Shown piece by piece: positions 60,032-64,000 of a stretch of 64,000 bases of DNA (position 1 is the first letter of the stretch; the number at the start of each line of letters is the position of its first letter). The stretch is from Deltaproteobacteria bacterium (lineage in GTDB: Bacteria > Myxococcota_A > UBA796 > UBA2385), in contig JAEUKK010000160.1 in NCBI GenBank assembly GCA_016792625.1, positions 1 through 64,000 on the forward strand, written 5' to 3'. Both the position numbers and the translations under genes were made by a program. The notes beneath the pieces were generated by a model. That model worked only from the letters and a program-made list of their open reading frames with translations. It made no database searches and had not been told where the DNA came from.

Positions 60032-61096
60032 GTGGCGGGGCCGGCGGGTCCAGGCGGCCGCGCCGCCGGGCGAGAGTGGGCCAGGCCCGCCGCCGACCCG
60101 CTGCCCCCGACCGGGCTGACCCTCGGGCTGCTCGGCCTGCTCGCGCTCTGCGCCGCCGCGGCGCCGCTGCTGAGCTACACGGCCTCGCTCGCACTCTTTG
60201 GCGGCGCCCACGTGCTTTTTGAGCTGCGCTATGTCGAGGCGCGCTTTGGCGACGGCCCGCTGCGCCGGCTGGCGGTGGGGGTCGGCCTCGCGCTGGCCGG
60301 GGTGGTCGGGCTGCGCGCCGCGCACGCGCTCGGGCTCTGGGGCGGCCCGGCGGCGGCCCAGGTCGAGCTCGGGCTGATCGCCGCGCTGGCCATCATGTGC
60401 GCGCCGGCGCTGCGGGCGCGGTCGCTGGGGGCGACGGTGGGCCTGGGCCTGGGCCTGTTGGCGCTGTGTGTGGGCCTGCTAATCGAGCCCCTGCTGTCCA
60501 TGGTCGCGCTGGCCGTGCTGCACAATTGGACGCCCGCGGCCTTCCTCGCCGAGGCCCTGCCGCCGGCCGCCCGACGCCGTGGCGCGCTGCTCGGTGCGGT
60601 CGCCTTCGTGGGGCTGCCGTTGCTCATCGCCTCGGGGCTGCCCGTGTCTGCGCTCGAGGCCGCCGCGCCGAGCTTCGCCTCTGCGGCCACGTCTTGGGGC
60701 TTGCCCAGCGCCGGCCCGCTGCGCGCCCACCTTGGGGTCTACCTGCCCAAGGCCTGGCATGGGGCGGCCCAGGCGCCGGCCCTGTTCGCCGCGGTGACCT
60801 TCGCCCAGCTCGTGCACTACAGCGTGGTCATCGGTATTTTGCCGCGGGTCGCGCCCGGCGGGGCGGGCTGGCCTGCGCCGGTCGGGCTGAGCCGCCCGCC
60901 GGCTTGGGTGTTTGCGCTGGCGGTCGGGGTGCTGAGCCTCATCGCCGCCGTCGGATACTGGGTCGACTATGGTCTGGCCCGGCGCTGGTATGGGGTCATC
61001 GCCGCGGTGCACGCCTGGATTGAGGTGCCGGTGCTGCTGCTGGCATTTGCGGGGCGCGCACGGGAGGGAGCTGCGGCGTCACAAGCGGCGGGTTGA
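60032..61096 (+). CDS. Multi-pass membrane protein of unknown function
   Basis: 354 residues from GTG 60032, two bases after the previous stop. About nine hydrophobic helices. Conserved-looking polar residues lie in helices: FGGAHVLFELRYVE, LHNWTPAAFLAE and QLVHYSVVIGILPR, which contain His pairs that could bind metal or haem. No family recognised. It likely forms an operon with the small MYXO-CTERM genes. Confidence 0.7.
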   Translation: MAGPAGPGGRAAGREWARPAADPLPPTGLTLGLLGLLALCAAAAPLLSYTASLALFGGAHVLFELRYVEARFGDGPLRRLAVGVGLALAGVVGLRAAHALGLWGGPAAAQVELGLIAALAIMCAPALRARSLGATVGLGLGLLALCVGLLIEPLLSMVALAVLHNWTPAAFLAEALPPAARRRGALLGAVAFVGLPLLIASGLPVSALEAAAPSFASAATSWGLPSAGPLRAHLGVYLPKAWHGAAQAPALFAAVTFAQLVHYSVVIGILPRVAPGGAGWPAPVGLSRPPAWVFALAVGVLSLIAAVGYWVDYGLARRWYGVIAAVHAWIEVPVLLLAFAGRAREGAAASQAAG

Positions 61097-61122
61097 TCGG
61101 CAGCCGACCCCGCGCTCGGGGC

Positions 61123-61482
61123 TCAGCCCTGCGCCTGGGCCCAGAAGATGAACAAGCCGACCCCAAAGGACAGGGCGTTGGCCGCCCACCCGATCAGCTG
61201 CCCTCGATAAGGGTGGAGCCCACCGAGGCGCCAGAAGAGCAGGCCCTCGATCACCGCCACCCCGCCCTCGACCAGCAGCCACCGGGCATAGCGCGGCAGG
61301 TGGCCGTGCAGGGCGGGCAGCAGCGCCCAGGCGAAGGGGTGGGTGAGCAGTGTGGCGGCGAGGCCGGTCAGCGCGACCCGGCGCAGGCCGCGGTGGGCCC
61401 CGGGGCCCCACCAGGCGCAGAGGGCGAGGGCCACCGGCACCTCGATGAGCAGCGAGAGCAGCAGGGCCTGGGCTTGGGTCAT
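61123..61482 (-). CDS. Small membrane protein
   Basis: 119 residues from ATG 61482 (a longer in-frame start lacks a ribosome site). Four hydrophobic helices: ALLLSLLIEVPVALALCAW, VALTGLAATLLTHPFAWALL, LLVEGGVAVIEGLLFWRL and ANALSFGVGLFIFWA. The polar pattern EVPVALAL and EGGVAVIEG is repeated in the first and third helices. Function unknown. Confidence 0.7.
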   Translation of the reverse strand: MTQAQALLLSLLIEVPVALALCAWWGPGAHRGLRRVALTGLAATLLTHPFAWALLPALHGHLPRYARWLLVEGGVAVIEGLLFWRLGGLHPYRGQLIGWAANALSFGVGLFIFWAQAQG

Positions 61483-61553
61483 GGGGGCGCTCCCGTCAGG
61501 CCACACCTATCTCTGGGCGGAGGGCTGCGCCGCCAGAGGTGGGCGCGGCGCCC

Positions 61554-61692
61554 CCGCCTGAGGACCCCAGAGGGCGGCGCAGCCGGCCGGGCACCGCCCG
61601 GCGGAGGGGGCCCGACGCGGACCTTGGCCGCGGCGGACCAGCCCCCGACCCCCGACGGGGGCCGACCCGGAGCGCAGCGGAGGGGCAGGCCC
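61554..61692 (+). repeat. R1 dispersed element, copy D
   Basis: Begins CCGCCTGAGG and follows the same order with more changes than A-C (GGGCACCGCCCGG, CCCGACGCGG, CCCCCGACCCCCGACGGGGG). It ends against the stop of the BoxR-like gene at 61694. Several changes fall in pairs on both sides of a stem (CCCCCG/CGGGGG kept). Confidence 0.82.
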
Positions 61693-61693
61693 C

Positions 61694-62452
61694 TCAGCCC
61701 GCCGCCCACCCCAAAAGGGCCTCGAGCGCGCCAGCCTCGCCGCGGGCGTCGGTGTCGACGGTCAGATCGGCCTGGGCGTAGAGCGGCGCGCGCTCGGACC
61801 ACAGGGCGCTCAGCTCGGCCACGGCCTCGGGGCGGCCCTGCATCGGCCGCATGTCGCCCTGCGCCTGCACCCGGCCGAGGTGGCTGGCCGGGCTCGCCTT
61901 GAGCCAGACCGTGCGCGCGCCTTGACGCAGGCGGGCCCAGGTCTCGGGCGCGGTCACGATGCTGCCCCCGGTCGCGATGACCATCGGACCATTCTCGTCG
62001 AGCAGGGCGGCGAGGGCCTGAGCCTCGAGGGCCCGGTAGTGGGCCTCGCCCCGCAGCTCAAACAGGGCGCCCAGGCGCATGCCCGCCGCCTCTTCGACCC
62101 GGCGGTCGAGCTCGACGAAGGGCCAGCCCCGCGCCTTGGCCAGCGCACGGCCGAGGCTGCTCTTGCCCGCGCCGCGAAGGCCGACCAGGGCGATCTTCTC
62201 GCGGCCGCCCGGGCCTAAGCCGGCGAGCAGGGCCTCGAGCGGCGTGCGCAGGGCCGCGCAGAGCCCCCAGAGCCGGCCGAGGCTGATGTTGCCCTGGCCC
62301 GCCTCTAAGGCGACCAAAAAGCGCACCGAGACGCCCGCCCGCTGGGCCAACGCCGCCTGGGTCAGGCCCGCCGCCGCCCGCCGCGCCCGCACCCGCGCGC
62401 CGACCTCGGCGAGCAGCGCGGCCTCTGCCGCCCCCTCTGCGCCCTCGCTCAT
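61694..62452 (-). CDS. boxR: BoxR/BzdR-like regulator: XRE helix-turn-helix fused to shikimate kinase fold
   Basis: 252 residues from ATG 62452 (GGGGAGGTG upstream). N-terminal HTH (LTQAALAQRAGVSVRFLVALE, residues about 30-50, then GNISLGRLWGLCAAL) and a C-terminal shikimate-kinase-like domain with P-loop GLRGAGKSSLG. This fusion is the hallmark of BzdR and BoxR, where benzoyl-CoA binding to the kinase-like domain relieves repression. Divergent boxB strongly supports the assignment. It probably represses the box genes and itself. Confidence 0.88.
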   Translation of the reverse strand: MSEGAEGAAEAALLAEVGARVRARRAAAGLTQAALAQRAGVSVRFLVALEAGQGNISLGRLWGLCAALRTPLEALLAGLGPGGREKIALVGLRGAGKSSLGRALAKARGWPFVELDRRVEEAAGMRLGALFELRGEAHYRALEAQALAALLDENGPMVIATGGSIVTAPETWARLRQGARTVWLKASPASHLGRVQAQGDMRPMQGRPEAVAELSALWSERAPLYAQADLTVDTDARGEAGALEALLGWAAG

Positions 62453-62471
62453 GCACACCTCCCCGTGGATG

Positions 62472-62485
62472 TGCACTATCCTGCA
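62472..62485. promoter_or_regulatory. TGCA-N6-TGCA candidate BoxR operator
   Basis: TGCA (62472-62475), six bases CTATCC, TGCA (62482-62485), lying 20 bases before the boxR start in the boxR-boxB divergent region. TGCA half-sites with a six-base spacer are, from memory, part of BzdR/BoxR operators. The TATCCT inside could double as a -10 box. Confidence 0.5.
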
Positions 62486-62638
62486 TGCGGGAAGGTGGTC
62501 GACCCTGATCTTGCGCAGCGCTTCGCCGATCCGCCCGCCGGTCGGCGCCCGCGGGCCCCCGCCGCGGAGGAAGCTCGGCCGGCCAGCGCCCGCCCCGCCG
62601 CGCGCCCTGGCCCCCGACCCGCGCCAGGAGCACCGCCC

Positions 62639-64000
62639 ATGAGCCACGTCGACTATAACGAGCGCATCCCCAACAACGTCAACCTGAGCAGCGACAAGCG
62701 GCTGCAGCGGGCGCTCGAGACCTGGCAGCCCGCCTTCCTCGACTGGTGGGGCGGCGTCGGCCCGCAGGTCTTCGCCAAGAACGACGTGTACCTGCGCACC
62801 GCCGTCTCGACCGACGCCGGCGGCTGGGCGCAGTTTGGCTATGTGAAGATGCCCGAGTACCGCTGGGGCATCTTCTTGGCCGACCGCGAAGAGGGCCGGG
62901 TGATCCCCGCCGGTGACGAGGCCGGCAAGCCGGTCTGGCAAGAGGTGCCCGGCGAGCACCGCAACGCGCTCAAGCGCATCATCGTGGTGCAGGCTGACAC
63001 CGAGCCGGCCAGCGTCGAGCAGCAGCGCTGGCTGGCCGCCACCGCGCCCAGCCTCTATGACTGCCGCAACCTCTTTCAGGTCAACGTCGAAGAGGCCCGC
63101 CACCTCTGGGCCATGGTCTATTTGCTGCAGGCCTATTTTGGCCGCGACGGCCGCGACGAGGCCGACGCCCTGCTGCAGCGGCGCAGCGGCGACGCCGACA
63201 GCCCGCGCATCCTCGACGCCTTCAACCAGCCCTGCGACGACTGGCTGACCTTCTTCGCCTTCACCTGTTTTACTGACCGCGACGGCAAGTACCAGCTCGG
63301 CTCGCTGGCCGAGAGCGCCTTTGACCCGCTGAGCCGCAGCTGCCGCTTCATGCTCACCGAAGAGGCCCACCACCTCTTTGTGGGCGAGACGGGCATGGAG
63401 CGCGTGATCCGCCGGGCGGCCCAGCTCGAAGCCAAGGACCCAAACGGTGACGCTCGGGCCCAGGGCGGCATCGATCTGTTGACCATCCAGAAGTGGATCA
63501 ACTACTGGTTCGCCTACTGCCTCGACCTCTTCGGCAGCGAGCTGAGCACCAACGCCGGCGACTGGTTCGCCGCGGGCTTGAAGGGCCGCTGGCGCGAGGC
63601 GCTGGACTACACCGACCACCAGGCCAAAGAGGGCCACCGCAGCCTGATGCAGGTCGTCGATGGGCGCCTCGTCGAGACCAGCGTGCCCCTGCGCGCGGCG
63701 ATGAACGAGACCCTGCGCCAGGACTACGCCAAGGACCTCGAGCGGGTCTGCGCCGTCTGGAACCGCGCGCTCGAAGAAGAGGGCAGCGCGGTGCGCCTGC
63801 GCCTGCCGAGCACCCGCTTCTTCCGCCGCCAGGGCATCTACGCCGGCGCGCACTTCACCCCCGAGGGCGCGCTGATCGACGCGGCCAGCTTCGCCGCGCT
63901 GCACGACCAGTGGCTGCCCACCGAGGCCGACCGGGCCTACGTGCGATCGCTGATGAAGCCGGTCTACGGCCCGGGCGAGATGGCCAACTGGATCGCGCCG
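62639..64000 (+). CDS. boxB: Benzoyl-CoA 2,3-epoxidase component BoxB (partial)
   Basis: 454 residues visible, frame open at the window end. VDYNERIPNNVNLSSDKRLQ is the characteristic BoxB N-terminus. Two diiron-binding motifs are seen: VNVEEARHLWAMVY and TEEAHHLFVGE, each E-E-x-x-H type, with LQAYFGRDGR between. BoxB is the oxygenase that epoxidises benzoyl-CoA in aerobic benzoate breakdown. Start ATG 62639 has CAGGAG upstream. Divergent from the BoxR-like regulator; boxA and boxC would be expected beyond the window. Confidence 0.95.
   Translation, partial: MSHVDYNERIPNNVNLSSDKRLQRALETWQPAFLDWWGGVGPQVFAKNDVYLRTAVSTDAGGWAQFGYVKMPEYRWGIFLADREEGRVIPAGDEAGKPVWQEVPGEHRNALKRIIVVQADTEPASVEQQRWLAATAPSLYDCRNLFQVNVEEARHLWAMVYLLQAYFGRDGRDEADALLQRRSGDADSPRILDAFNQPCDDWLTFFAFTCFTDRDGKYQLGSLAESAFDPLSRSCRFMLTEEAHHLFVGETGMERVIRRAAQLEAKDPNGDARAQGGIDLLTIQKWINYWFAYCLDLFGSELSTNAGDWFAAGLKGRWREALDYTDHQAKEGHRSLMQVVDGRLVETSVPLRAAMNETLRQDYAKDLERVCAVWNRALEEEGSAVRLRLPSTRFFRRQGIYAGAHFTPEGALIDAASFAALHDQWLPTEADRAYVRSLMKPVYGPGEMANWIAP

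Overview
The window is very GC-rich chromosomal DNA, most likely from a member of the Myxococcota (myxobacteria and relatives). The clues are MYXO-CTERM-like C-terminal sorting tails on several exported proteins, giant MopE-like and FG-GAP repeat lipoproteins, strong third-codon-position GC bias, and a box-type benzoate locus. No rRNA or tRNA gene was seen.

Bases 1-14,276 hold a division and cell wall (dcw) cluster on the plus strand: end of an upstream gene, murE, murF, mraY, murD, ftsW, murC, a degenerate murB, ddl, an FtsZ-like/Ddl-like chimera, ftsQ and ftsZ. Most genes overlap by 1-14 bases. murG and ftsA are absent from their usual slots. The chimera (10248-11303) joins an FtsZ-like GTP-binding half to a Ddl-like C-terminal segment. 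It looks like the junction of an ancient tandem duplication of ddl-ftsQ-ftsZ. A sigma-70-like promoter and a perfect 10-base inverted repeat lie before ftsQ.

Bases 14,400-34,000 are mixed: a low-complexity Gly/Ser/Tyr/Asn-rich protein, two coiled-coil membrane paralogues, an SDR, a fatty acid desaturase, a GMC oxidoreductase with its Tat subunit, two tandem MopE-fibrinogen-like lipoproteins, a TrmN6-like methyltransferase, a YARHG lipoprotein, a HEAT-like protein and a TIR-SLOG protein. A 1,860-residue FG-GAP/MopE surface protein follows at 34,073.

Bases 30,400-59,140 look like a defence island. They hold TIR-SLOG, a lone AAA ATPase with an in-frame TGA, an ATPase plus NACHT pair, a broken GIY-YIG gene, an MmeI-like remnant with a ThsB-like TIR protein and an unknown partner, and two divergent ATPase-TOPRIM modules, one with DUF4435 as in PARIS. 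Five arrays of 42- or 43-base hairpin-bearing tandem repeats lie in the intergenic regions of these modules, often just upstream of a GGTTAGCC box and the start codon. Two paralogues of an unknown helical protein sit next to two of the arrays. Two dispersed repeat families (four copies of about 140 bases; two 115-base copies differing at one base, plus a weaker third) punctuate the island and suggest modular recombination.

Bases 59,365-61,482 hold small MYXO-CTERM proteins and membrane proteins. From 61,694 to the end there is a BoxR-like regulator (HTH plus shikimate kinase fold) divergent from boxB (benzoyl-CoA epoxidase, running off the window), with a TGCA-N6-TGCA site between them.
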